DNA of 64,000 nucleotides from positions 62,001-126,000 of the forward strand of contig NZ_LHUR01000012.1 in NCBI RefSeq assembly GCF_001263795.1, given 5' to 3'. The stretch comes from Clostridium homopropionicum DSM 5847 (lineage in GTDB: Bacteria; Bacillota; Clostridia; Clostridiales; Clostridiaceae). A program made the translations under genes and the position numbers. Below are positions 36,186-44,749 of the stretch, piece after piece. A model generated the notes under the pieces. That model did not search any database. It was not told the DNA's origin and saw only the letters and a list, made by a program, of their open reading frames with translations. Within the stretch, counting starts at the first letter, position 1; each line of letters begins with the position of its first letter.

Positions 36186-36365
36186 TAGTTTTTTTGTTAT
36201 TTTTTCGTCATTTTTGTCTGATTTTATAATGTGTTTTTTATTGCAATTTTACTATACATAATAAGTGAATTCTTATCAATTTTTATCCAATAAATAATTA
36301 TTTCTCATTCTGCTAATAATACCCTTGTTATATAAAATACATTCTTATGGAAGGATGGTGGAAAA

Positions 36366-36848
36366 ATGACTGATTACAAGTTAGATAAGGAAAAATTGAA
36401 AAAATTAGATGAATATATTGATAGCATAGAAAAAAAAGAAGGCGCTCTCATCAATATTCTTCATGAGGCTCAAGATATGTTTGGATATCTACCGGAAGAC
36501 TTGCAGCTATTTATAGCTAGAAAGCTAGATATACCCGCTGCAAAGGTATTTGGAGTAACCACCTTTTATTCATTTTTTACTATGGAACCTCATGGCAAAC
36601 ACCTTATAAGTATTTGCATGGGTACTGCTTGTTTTGTAAAAGGCGCTGATAAAATATTAAATGAATTTAAAAACAAACTTAATATTAAAGATAATAACAC
36701 CTCAGAAGATGGATTATTTACCATTGATACTTTAAGATGTGTTGGAGCTTGCGGTCTTGCACCTGTGGTAACAGTTGATGGAAAAGTATATGGAAGAGTT
36801 AAAGTTGAAGACGTAGAAAAAATAATTAGCGAATATACTGGTAAATAA
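36366..36848 (+). CDS. hydC: NuoE-like [2Fe-2S] subunit of the trimeric [FeFe]-hydrogenase
   Basis: 160 residues. Thioredoxin-like ferredoxin with four cluster cysteines in ICMGTACFVKG and CVGACGLAPVV; GALINILHEAQDMFGYLP is the NuoE N-terminal signature. Together with the next two genes (26 and 20 bases apart) it forms the HydABC complex that couples NADH and ferredoxin to H2 (electron bifurcation or confurcation). It has a GGTGG site. Transcribed divergently from the pot operon. Confidence 0.93.
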   Translation: MTDYKLDKEKLKKLDEYIDSIEKKEGALINILHEAQDMFGYLPEDLQLFIARKLDIPAAKVFGVTTFYSFFTMEPHGKHLISICMGTACFVKGADKILNEFKNKLNIKDNNTSEDGLFTIDTLRCVGACGLAPVVTVDGKVYGRVKVEDVEKIISEYTGK

Positions 36849-36873
36849 ATTTGGGCTACAAGGAGGTATATAC

Positions 36874-38793
36874 ATGAATAAAATCAATTCTCTCGATGAA
36901 TTGAGAACCTTAAAAGAAGAGTATAAAGCATTGATGCAACATCGTTTTATTAGTGAAGAAATATATAGCAGTCAAAATTTAAATACTTTGTCTTACAATA
37001 CTAATAAAGCTTTCAAGGATATTTTAGTTTGTGGAGGAACCGGCTGCGAAGCTTCAGGTAGTATTGATGTATCAAAGGTGTTTTTAAAAGAAGTCGAAAA
37101 TCTTGGTCTTAAAGATAGAATCAAAGTAGTTAAAACTGGGTGCTTTGGATTTTGTGAAAAAGGACCAATTGTGAAAATAATGCCTGATAATATTTTTTAT
37201 ATAGAAGTAGACGAGGAAAAAGCTAGATTAATACTTCAAGAACATATTATCAAAGGAAATTTGGTTGATAGCTGTCTCTATAACTTACCTGACAATGATA
37301 AAAAACTCCCTCATCAAAACGATTTACCCTTTTATAAAAAGCAAATGAGAATTGCACTTAGAAATTGCGGCCTTATAAACCCTGAGGATATTAGGGAATG
37401 TATTGCAGTAGATGGTTATGAAGCACTGGGAAGAGCTTTAATAGAAATGGATCCATTACAAGTAATAGATGAAGTTAAAAAAAGTGGACTTAGAGGAAGA
37501 GGTGGCGGCGGATTCCCAACAGGCACTAAATGGGAAATGACTAGAAAAAGCGAATCTGATGTTAAATATGTTATTTGTAATGCAGACGAAGGTGATCCAG
37601 GAGCTTTCATGGACAGAAGTATACTAGAAGGTGATCCTCATTCAGTGCTCGAAGCTATGGCTATTGCAGGCTACAGCATGGGGGCAACCAAAGGCTACAT
37701 ATATATAAGAGCCGAATATCCTCTTGCAATTAACAGACTTAGGATAGCTATAAAGCAAGCCTACGAAATGGGTTTATTAGGTGAAAATATTCTCAGCTCA
37801 GGTTTCTCTTTTGATGTAGATTTAGTATATGGTGCTGGTGCTTTTATTTGTGGTGAAGAAACTGCTCTTATTAACTCTATTGAAGGCGGCCGAGGTGAGC
37901 CAACAGTAAAACCACCTTATCCTTCTCAAATTGGTCTTTGGAAAAAGCCTACAAATATTAACAACGTAGAAACCTTAGCAAATATAAATCCAATCCTTCT
38001 AAGGGGAGCTGATTGGTTTAGCTCCATAGGAACTGAAAAAAGTAAGGGAACTAAAGTATTTGCTCTAGCTGGAAAAATAAACAATGTGGGTCTTGTAGAA
38101 GTTCCTATGGGAATTACCCTTAGAGAAATTATATTTGAACTAGGTGGAGGAATTAAGCATAATAAAAAATTTAAGGCTGTTCAAACAGGAGGTCCTTCAG
38201 GTGGTTGCATTCCAGAAGAATATCTGGATACTCCTATAGACTACGAAAGTCTCACAAAAATAGGTTCCATGATGGGCTCCGGTGGAATGATTGTAATGGA
38301 TGAAGATGATTGCATGGTTAATATATCGAAGTTTTATCTTGAATTTTCTGTAGATGAATCCTGTGGTAGATGTACAGCTTGTAGAATAGGAAATAAGAGA
38401 TTATTAGAAATATTAACAGAAATATCAGAAGGCAAAGGAACCATGGAACATATTGAAGGCTTAAAAAGCCTAGGATATATAATTAAGGACGCATCCCTAT
38501 GCGGACTTGGTCAGTCCTCACCAAATCCAATACTTAGTACTATAAGCTTTTTCTTAGATGAGTACATAGCACATGTTAAAGATAAAACCTGTCCTGCTGG
38601 TGTATGTACTTCACTATTAAAATATCATATTAATGAAGAAAAATGTATTGGGTGTACTGCCTGTGCAAAATCTTGCCCTGTAAACGCTATTTCTGGAGAG
38701 GTAAAATCACCTCATCTTATAAATAAAGAATTATGTATTAAATGCGGTGCTTGTGAATCAAAATGTAAATTCAATGCAATTACAAGAAGATAA
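36874..38793 (+). CDS. hydB: NuoF-like NADH-binding subunit of the trimeric [FeFe]-hydrogenase
   Basis: 639 residues. An N-terminal [2Fe-2S] thioredoxin-like domain (CGGTGCEASG, CFGFCEKGP), the NuoF core with the FMN/NADH motif GRGGGGFPTGTKWEM, CNADEGDPGAFMDR and YGAGAFICGEETALINSIEG, an SLBB segment, the [4Fe-4S] motif SCGRCTACRIG, and two C-terminal [4Fe-4S] ferredoxin motifs CIGCTACAKSCPV and CIKCGACESKCKF. The domain order and length match HydB of bifurcating hydrogenases. ATG with AAGGAGG. Confidence 0.95.
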   Translation: MNKINSLDELRTLKEEYKALMQHRFISEEIYSSQNLNTLSYNTNKAFKDILVCGGTGCEASGSIDVSKVFLKEVENLGLKDRIKVVKTGCFGFCEKGPIVKIMPDNIFYIEVDEEKARLILQEHIIKGNLVDSCLYNLPDNDKKLPHQNDLPFYKKQMRIALRNCGLINPEDIRECIAVDGYEALGRALIEMDPLQVIDEVKKSGLRGRGGGGFPTGTKWEMTRKSESDVKYVICNADEGDPGAFMDRSILEGDPHSVLEAMAIAGYSMGATKGYIYIRAEYPLAINRLRIAIKQAYEMGLLGENILSSGFSFDVDLVYGAGAFICGEETALINSIEGGRGEPTVKPPYPSQIGLWKKPTNINNVETLANINPILLRGADWFSSIGTEKSKGTKVFALAGKINNVGLVEVPMGITLREIIFELGGGIKHNKKFKAVQTGGPSGGCIPEEYLDTPIDYESLTKIGSMMGSGGMIVMDEDDCMVNISKFYLEFSVDESCGRCTACRIGNKRLLEILTEISEGKGTMEHIEGLKSLGYIIKDASLCGLGQSSPNPILSTISFFLDEYIAHVKDKTCPAGVCTSLLKYHINEEKCIGCTACAKSCPVNAISGEVKSPHLINKELCIKCGACESKCKFNAITRR

Positions 38794-38813
38794 AAAGAAA
38801 AGAGGTGTTAGAA

Positions 38814-40556
38814 ATGAAGATTGTTAATGCAACTATTAATGGATTTCAGGTCTCCGTTCCAGAAGGAACGACTATTTTAGACGCTGCTAGAAAGATTAAT
38901 GTAAAAATCCCTACTCTTTGTTATTTAGACTTACATGATATAAAAATGGTAAATAGAACTGCTTCTTGCAGAGTTTGTCTAGTAGAAATTGAAGGTCGCA
39001 GAAATCTTGCACCAGCTTGTGCTACTGAGGTTTTTGAAGGAATGATAATTAAAACTGATACCTTAAGAACTATTAAAGCTAGGCGTACAATGGTAGAGCT
39101 TCTATTATCAGATCATCCTACTGATTGTCTAGTTTGTGAGAAAAATACTCAGTGTCAGCTTCAGCTTATTGCGGCGGAACTAGGAATAAGAAAAATCAAG
39201 TACAAGGGACATATGTCTAACTATAAAAAAGATTCCTCTAGTGGAGCCCTATATAGAAATCTTGATAAATGCATAATGTGTAGAAGATGTGAAACTATGT
39301 GCAATGAAGTTCAAACCTGTAATATACTCTCGGCAGTAGATAGAGGCTTTGAAACTGTAGTATCACCTGCCTTTGGCTGGCCTATGCTTGAAACTATGTG
39401 TACCTTCTGCGGTCAATGTGTAGCTGTTTGCCCTACCGCTGCGTTAACTCAAGTAAGCAATGTAGCTAAGGTATGGGATATACTGGCTGATCCAGATAGA
39501 TATGTTGTAGTTCAAACTGCTCCAGCTATTAGGGCCGCTCTTGGTGAAAAATTTGATATGGAACCTGGAACCATAGTTACAGGTAAAATGGTTGCTGCTC
39601 TTAAAAGATTAGGCTTTCGAAAAGTATTTGATACAGATTTTGCAGCTGATGTAACTGTTGTAGAAGAAGCTCATGAATTTATTGATAGACTTCAAAATGG
39701 AGGAAGGCTTCCTATATTAACTAGCTGCTGCCCTAGTTGGGTTAAGTTTATTGAGCATCAATTTCCATCTCTAGTTGACGTACCTTCAACCTGCAAATCT
39801 CCACATATTATGTTTGGAGCAATCGCTAAAACTTATTTAGCAGAAAAGATGGGTATTGATCCCTCAAAAATAGTTGTAGTTTCCGTAATGCCATGTATAG
39901 CTAAAAAATATGAAATAAATCGTCCTGAATTAGAACATGATGGACAAAAAAATGTTGATTTGGTTATAACTACAAGAGAACTTACGGATATGATCAACGA
40001 GGCTGGTCTAGATTTTAGCAATCTTCCTGAAGAAGACTTTGACCATCCACTAGGTGAATCTACAGGAGCATCAGTTATTTTTGGTACCACAGGTGGAGTT
40101 ATTGAAGCCACATTAAGAACTGCTTATGAATGGCTTACTAAGGAACCTTTAGAAAAAGTTGAATTTCACGATGTTCGTGGACTTAAGGGTCTAAAGGAGG
40201 CAGTAATTAAAATTAACGGTGAAGAGATTCGAATAGGTGTAGCCCATGGACTTGGCAATGCCAGAGCTTTGCTTGAATCTATAGAAAGTGGAAAATCAAA
40301 ATATCATGCCATAGAAATAATGGCTTGCCCTGGAGGATGTATAGATGGCGGCGGACAGCCTTATCACTTTGGTAATATTGAAATTGTAAAAAAGAGAATG
40401 GAAGCTCTTTATAATGAAGATAGAAATAAAAAAGTTAGAAAATCTCATGAGAATCCCGCTGTTATTAAGCTTTATGAAGAGTATTTAGGAGAAATAGGAG
40501 GAGATAAAGCCCACCATCTTCTTCATACTCACTATACTCCACGTAAAAGAATATAA
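38814..40556 (+). CDS. hydA: [FeFe]-hydrogenase catalytic subunit
   Basis: 580 residues from the ATG at 38814 (GAGG 8 bases upstream; the frame opens 3 codons earlier with GTG). N-terminal [2Fe-2S] (CYLDLH, CRVCLVEI), His-Cys [4Fe-4S] (HPTDCLVCEKNTQC), two [4Fe-4S] (CIMCRRCETMC, CTFCGQCVAVCP), then the H-cluster domain with L1 TSCCPSWVKF, L2 MPCIAKKYE and L3 ACPGGCIDGGGQP, all cysteines present. The small-subunit tail HHLLHTHYTPRKR closes it. It catalyses H2 production or uptake. Maturases HydEFG are not in the window. Confidence 0.97.
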   Translation: MKIVNATINGFQVSVPEGTTILDAARKINVKIPTLCYLDLHDIKMVNRTASCRVCLVEIEGRRNLAPACATEVFEGMIIKTDTLRTIKARRTMVELLLSDHPTDCLVCEKNTQCQLQLIAAELGIRKIKYKGHMSNYKKDSSSGALYRNLDKCIMCRRCETMCNEVQTCNILSAVDRGFETVVSPAFGWPMLETMCTFCGQCVAVCPTAALTQVSNVAKVWDILADPDRYVVVQTAPAIRAALGEKFDMEPGTIVTGKMVAALKRLGFRKVFDTDFAADVTVVEEAHEFIDRLQNGGRLPILTSCCPSWVKFIEHQFPSLVDVPSTCKSPHIMFGAIAKTYLAEKMGIDPSKIVVVSVMPCIAKKYEINRPELEHDGQKNVDLVITTRELTDMINEAGLDFSNLPEEDFDHPLGESTGASVIFGTTGGVIEATLRTAYEWLTKEPLEKVEFHDVRGLKGLKEAVIKINGEEIRIGVAHGLGNARALLESIESGKSKYHAIEIMACPGGCIDGGGQPYHFGNIEIVKKRMEALYNEDRNKKVRKSHENPAVIKLYEEYLGEIGGDKAHHLLHTHYTPRKRI

Positions 40557-40609
40557 AAAGGCTATGTTTTAAGAAATCATTAAAAGTTAGAGACAGCACA
40601 CAATTTATT

Positions 40610-40618
40610 CATATTATA
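40610..40618 (+). promoter_or_regulatory. possible sigma-K -10 element of tgl
   Basis: CATATTATA fits the sigma-K -10 pattern CATANNNTA, with an AC pair about 15 bases upstream. In B. subtilis tgl is a late mother-cell gene. The AT-rich context makes chance matches common. Confidence 0.3.
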
Positions 40619-40658
40619 TTAATATATAATATTTTAACACTCTACTGGGAGGGTAAAA

Positions 40659-41447
40659 ATGCTGAAAGTCTCTAACAAAATTATATCTACTGATGATATT
40701 AACAATGCATATGGTATAAAGCCTATTGAAAAAATAATCACTGACAAAATGGTATCTAGTAAAGAAATTTATACCTATGATTCCTTAAAAGAATTAAAGT
40801 TTGAACTAGACTTAAGACTAAGTATTATACAGGCATCGCGAGATTTAAATAGGAGTAGTTTTAAATTTAAAATTTTCGAAGAATCTATGTGTAATCCCCA
40901 ATTCTGGACCCGAACTGAGGAAGGTGGATTTTTATTGAATAAAGATGTGGAGCCTTATGACGCAATTGAGGATATCTATATAAACAGTTCACAGTATGGT
41001 ACAGAATGCGCTACTGCAATAGTAATTGTCTATTATAAAGCTTTACTAAATATATTTCCTAGAATCCTTTTTAATAAGTTATTCGATCATATATATTTAA
41101 TGGATTGGAAGTACCTTGATGATGATCTTGGTATTGGCACTTTCTTAAATGTAGCAGATTATTTCCCAGGTGATTGCAGATATTTTAATAATCCTGATGT
41201 AAATCCAAAAACTCCTGAATGGCAAGGTGAAAACGTGATTGACCTTGGAGATGGAACTTATTATGGTCACGGTATTGGAATAAAAGATGGAGAAGAAATA
41301 ATTAAGGAGTTGAATAAAAACAGAAAAGAGAATTCTACAAAATCAGCTTACTTAACAAATTCTGTAACCCTCTTAGATTTTAAGTATCTTGCAAAAGAAT
41401 ACCTTAACTTTAATTTTAGGTCATTACTGTTGAGATACTATTTTTAA
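40659..41447 (+). CDS. tgl: spore coat protein-glutamine gamma-glutamyltransferase
   Basis: 262 residues, close to B. subtilis Tgl (245). The catalytic cysteine is Cys117 in SSQYGTECATAIVIVYY; FWTRTEEGGFLL, DYFPGDCRYFNNPDV and GENVIDLGDGTYYGHGIGI are family hallmarks. It cross-links spore coat proteins through Gln-Lys isopeptide bonds in the mother cell. The ATG follows GGGAGGG. It lies about 100 bases after hydA but probably has its own promoter. Its TAA stop is the first base pair region of a bidirectional terminator. Confidence 0.95.
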   Translation: MLKVSNKIISTDDINNAYGIKPIEKIITDKMVSSKEIYTYDSLKELKFELDLRLSIIQASRDLNRSSFKFKIFEESMCNPQFWTRTEEGGFLLNKDVEPYDAIEDIYINSSQYGTECATAIVIVYYKALLNIFPRILFNKLFDHIYLMDWKYLDDDLGIGTFLNVADYFPGDCRYFNNPDVNPKTPEWQGENVIDLGDGTYYGHGIGIKDGEEIIKELNKNRKENSTKSAYLTNSVTLLDFKYLAKEYLNFNFRSLLLRYYF

Positions 41448-41498
41448 ATAAACAAAGATACATTAGGTAGAAAAGAGGCTAATGTATCTTTGTTTATT
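41447..41498. terminator. bidirectional terminator between tgl and alaT
   Basis: A perfect 19-bp stem (AATAAACAAAGATACATTA and its complement), loop 14 bases, beginning on the last base of the tgl stop codon. It separates the convergent tgl and aminotransferase genes. No long T-run, but stem strength is high. Confidence 0.7.
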
Positions 41499-41525
41499 AC
41501 CTTATCAAGCTTGCCATTTTCAAAT

Positions 41526-42695
41526 CTAATTTCCAATTGTACTTATAAATCTCTCTATTCTCTTTAATGCTTCAAAGATATTTTCCATAGAAGAAGCATA
41601 ACAAGCTCTAACAAACCCTTCTCCACACTCTCCAAAAGCATGTCCTGGAACTACTAACACCTTTTCTTCTAGCAACAGCTTCTCACAAAATTCATCAGAA
41701 GATAATCCAGTAGACTTTATGCATGGAAATAAATAAAAAGCTCCCTTAGGCTCAAAACAATCAAGTCCCATTTTTCTAAAACCGTCTACCATTACACGTC
41801 TTCTTCTATTGTATTCCTTAACCATTTCATCTACATTATTATCACTGTTTTTTAAAGCTTCTAAAGCTGCATATTGAGCAGTGGTTGGTGCACACATAAT
41901 TGCATATTGATGAATTTTTTTCATTGCATCAATTAATACAGGATGACCGCATGCATAACCCATTCTCCATCCAGTCATTGCATAGGTTTTTGAAAAGCCG
42001 TTGATTACTATAGTCTTGTCCTTCATTTCTGGAAAACTTGCAATGGATACATGTTCACCTTCATAGGTAAGTTCTGCATAAATTTCATCTGACAATACAA
42101 TAATATCCTTGTCCTTAAGAACTTCTACAATTGCTGCAAGCTCTTCTCTATTCATTATTGCCCCTGTTGGATTATTTGGAAATGGTATAATTACTACCTT
42201 TGTTTTTGGAGTAATAGCCTTCTCTAATAACTCTGGAGTAAGCTTAAATTCATCCTCATGTCTAAGATTAATAACCACCGGAGTTGCTCCAGTAAATACA
42301 GTACAGCCCTTATAAGCTACAAAGCTAGGCTCAGGTATTATTACTTCATCCCCTGGTCCAACTAATGCTCTAAGAGCCACATCAATACCTTCACTTCCAC
42401 CAACGGTAACTAATATTTGATTATCTGCGTTGTATTCCAATGAATACTTTCTTTTTAAATACCTTGAAATTTCTTCTCTTAATTCTATAAAACCTGCATT
42501 TGAAGAATAATGAGTATGCCCTTTTTCAAGAGAGTAGATACCTGCTTCTCTTATATTCCATGGTGTTACGAAATCCGGTTCTCCAACTCCAAGAGAAATA
42601 ACATCTTTCATTTCATTAATTATATCAAAATATTTTCTTATGCCTGATGGAGGCATATTCCTAACATTAGATAAAATCATATCTTCTATAATCAT
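41526..42695 (-). CDS. alaT: class I aminotransferase, AlaT/YugH-like
   Basis: 389 residues, fold type I. Motifs: ISLGVGEPDFVTPWNIREA, GGSEGIDVALRALVGPGDEV, FPNNPTGAIM, LSDEIYAELTYEG, and the PLP lysine in VINGFSKTYAMTGWRMGY. The arrangement with an Lrp-family gene upstream, overlapping by 4 bases, mirrors B. subtilis alaR-alaT (yugG-yugH), which makes alanine from pyruvate and glutamate. The unit is behind a T-box leader, so it responds to uncharged tRNA. Aspartate or other substrates are possible. Confidence 0.85.
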   Translation of the reverse strand: MIIEDMILSNVRNMPPSGIRKYFDIINEMKDVISLGVGEPDFVTPWNIREAGIYSLEKGHTHYSSNAGFIELREEISRYLKRKYSLEYNADNQILVTVGGSEGIDVALRALVGPGDEVIIPEPSFVAYKGCTVFTGATPVVINLRHEDEFKLTPELLEKAITPKTKVVIIPFPNNPTGAIMNREELAAIVEVLKDKDIIVLSDEIYAELTYEGEHVSIASFPEMKDKTIVINGFSKTYAMTGWRMGYACGHPVLIDAMKKIHQYAIMCAPTTAQYAALEALKNSDNNVDEMVKEYNRRRRVMVDGFRKMGLDCFEPKGAFYLFPCIKSTGLSSDEFCEKLLLEEKVLVVPGHAFGECGEGFVRACYASSMENIFEALKRIERFISTIGN

Positions 42696-43171
42696 ATAAA
42701 TATAGCCTCCCTATCATCTCTTGTTTTTTCTTCAAAAATTGTACCTTTATCTTTATATTTTTTTAGAACGAAATGTGTAGCAGTGCTTAGAACACATTCT
42801 TGTGTAGATAATCTTTCTGAAACAAATAGTGCAACTTCCTTCATAGATTTACCTTCTACAATTACTGTTAAATCAAAGCCGCCAGACATAAGGTAGCAAG
42901 ATTTAACCTCAGGAAATTTATAAATTCTTTCTGCAACTTTATCAAAGCCTTCTCCTCTTTGTGGCGTAACCTTAACTTCTATTAATGCAATTACACTTTC
43001 CTTGCTTGTTCTTTCCCAGTTAATTAAAGTAGGATATCCTACAATAATGTTATCTTCTTCATATTTTTTTATTGCTGCCTGTACTTCTTCAACAGTTTTC
43101 CCCGTCATGGCGGCTATTTCTTTTTCAGTATACTTGCTGTTCTTTTCAATAATCTCTAAAATTTCTTCCAT
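42692..43171 (-). CDS. alaR: Lrp/AsnC-family regulator, AlaR-like
   Basis: 159 residues: helix-turn-helix domain (EKEIAAMTGKTVEEVQAAIKKYEEDNIIVGY in part) and a C-terminal RAM effector domain (VTPQRGEGFDKVAERIYKFPEVKSCYLMSGGFDL in part). Overlaps the aminotransferase start by 4 bases (ATGA), so the two are translationally coupled. By analogy with AlaR it probably activates the aminotransferase. First gene after the T-box. Confidence 0.9.
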   Translation of the reverse strand: MEEILEIIEKNSKYTEKEIAAMTGKTVEEVQAAIKKYEEDNIIVGYPTLINWERTSKESVIALIEVKVTPQRGEGFDKVAERIYKFPEVKSCYLMSGGFDLTVIVEGKSMKEVALFVSERLSTQECVLSTATHFVLKKYKDKGTIFEEKTRDDREAIFI

Positions 43172-43204
43172 TCCAAATTACCCCCTAATTTATTAAATTA
43201 AACA

Positions 43205-43494
43205 AAAAAAATCCTCCATCCCGTAAAGGGACGAAGGAATATTTCGCGGTACCACCCTAATTAGTGCTAAAATTAGCACTCTCTCAATTGGAACTTTCAT
43301 TCCAATCCTCAGTAACGTGAGGCTACGTCTGTCTCTATTGTGAGAATTAAAATAATTCCCCTTTCTCGATAAGAAACTCTAGGGCTGCATTCCACAAAAT
43401 TCTATTATCGGGCTCTCACCATTCCCCGACTCTCTTTAAATTATCATTCTGTGTACTCTTCCCTTTCATAATTTTTAGAGTATTCACTTTTATT
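43205..43494 (-). ncRNA. T-box leader of the alaR-alaT unit
   Basis: On the minus strand: lower Stem I ACTCTA/TAGAGT, the AGAGTA S-turn strand, distal AGAGAG...GGTGAGAG, the specifier region GGAATGCAGCCC (43381-43393), the T-box AGGGTGGTACCGCG (43245-43258), and a terminator (43212-43238) with a run of eight T. The specifier reads TGC (Cys) in the usual GAA-NNN register or GCA (Ala) one base later; the T-box UGGU pairs with a tRNA having A73, as tRNA-Ala has, while tRNA-Cys has U73. Ala is favoured. Confidence 0.95.
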
Positions 43495-43500
43495 TTATAT

Positions 43501-43529
43501 ATTATACTAGATTGCTTTTAAATATTCAA
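43501..43529 (-). promoter_or_regulatory. sigma-A promoter of the T-box leader
   Basis: TTGAAT-17-TATAAT on the minus strand, just after the stop of the DegT-type gene. The predicted start near 43494 gives a leader of about 320 bases before alaR. Confidence 0.8.
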
Positions 43530-43535
43530 TATTTT

Positions 43536-44723
43536 TTATTTAGCTGCAAATATCTTCTCAACAGTCTTAACTATTTCCTCTGCAACATATGCTGCATCTT
43601 CAAGTGATAGCTTAGAATAAATAGGTAAGGATACTTCATTTGCATATTGATTAAAGGCATTTGGATAATCCTCAATTTTATATCCTAGGTTTTTATATAA
43701 AGTAAACATAGGAAGTGGAATAAAGTGAACATTTGTAGCTATATCTTTATCAGCCATTGCTTGAATCAATTCATTTCTTTGCTCTAATGTAAAGCCTTTA
43801 ATTCTAAGAGGATATATGTGGTAGCAAGATTCAGTACCTCCTTCTTTCTTAAATGGAAGTATAGCCCAATCCTTATCCTTAAAGGCATTATTGTAAACAT
43901 CAAAAATGACTTCTCTTATCTTAAGCATTTCGTCATATCTTTCTAATTGTGCAAGACCAATAGCAGCCATTATATCTGTCATATTACACTTGAAACCATC
44001 TGTTAAAATATCGTACTGCCATGCACCAGCTTTCATTTTTGAAAGGGCATCCTTAGTTTGACCATTAAGAGATGTGTATTTTAATTCTTTATACAAATCC
44101 TCTTTTCCAGCGAAGTTGTTGTTATTATAAGTAATTCCTCCGCCTTCTGCAGTTGTAAGATTTTTAACTGCATGGAAAGAGAATACATGGAAATCCATCT
44201 GTCCTCCAACTCTTTTACCTTTGTACTTAGCACCAAAGGAATGAGCTGAATCAGAAATAAGTACTATATCTTCGCGATTCTTAGCCTTAATAACCTCTCT
44301 AACCTTATCATAATCAACTGGAACTCCTGCAAAGTCAACAGTCATAATAGCCTTTGTTTTTGGAGTAATAGCATCATAAATCTTTTGTTCATCTATTAAA
44401 AAACTATCCTTTTTAACATCAACAAACTTAGGCCTCATTCCTCTATGTAATATAACGTTTGATGTAGATGTATAAGTATATGGAGTTGTTATAACCTCAT
44501 GGTCTCCCTCTATTCCTAAGACCTTTAGTACAAGCTCCATTCCTGCTGTGGCACTTGCTATAGCAACGCCTTTATTTGTCTCACAGTATTTCGCCATTTC
44601 CTCTTCAAATTTAGCTGTCTTTGGACCAGAAGTAATCCAGCCAGATTTTAAAGTATCAATTACAAGATTAACCTCAGCATCCGTGATATCTGGTGGTGAA
44701 AAAGGAATTTTTTTATTTGCCAT
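43536..44723 (-). CDS. DegT/DnrJ/EryC1/StrS-family aminotransferase (copy 1)
   Basis: 395 residues, PLP fold type I. FSPPDITDAEVNLVIDTLKSGWITSGP is the family N-terminus; the internal aldimine lysine is in VFSFHAVKNLTTAEGGGI, and GFKCNMTDIMAAIGLAQL follows. Family members transfer amino groups onto keto-sugar nucleotides. It follows its paralogue by 26 bases and shares its direction; no sugar dehydratase or glycosyltransferase is adjacent, though the Pel operon is 4 kb away. ATG with GAGAGGG. The sugar substrate is unknown. Confidence 0.9.
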   Translation of the reverse strand: MANKKIPFSPPDITDAEVNLVIDTLKSGWITSGPKTAKFEEEMAKYCETNKGVAIASATAGMELVLKVLGIEGDHEVITTPYTYTSTSNVILHRGMRPKFVDVKKDSFLIDEQKIYDAITPKTKAIMTVDFAGVPVDYDKVREVIKAKNREDIVLISDSAHSFGAKYKGKRVGGQMDFHVFSFHAVKNLTTAEGGGITYNNNNFAGKEDLYKELKYTSLNGQTKDALSKMKAGAWQYDILTDGFKCNMTDIMAAIGLAQLERYDEMLKIREVIFDVYNNAFKDKDWAILPFKKEGGTESCYHIYPLRIKGFTLEQRNELIQAMADKDIATNVHFIPLPMFTLYKNLGYKIEDYPNAFNQYANEVSLPIYSKLSLEDAAYVAEEIVKTVEKIFAAK

Positions 44724-44749
44724 AATTATACCCTCTCTTTCAATTAAAT

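Noticed and set aside
36366-40556. Respiratory complex I fragment (nuoEFG)
   Set aside because: NuoE- and NuoF-like subunits are followed by a protein with all three H-cluster motifs, so the operon is an [FeFe]-hydrogenase; no other nuo genes are present.
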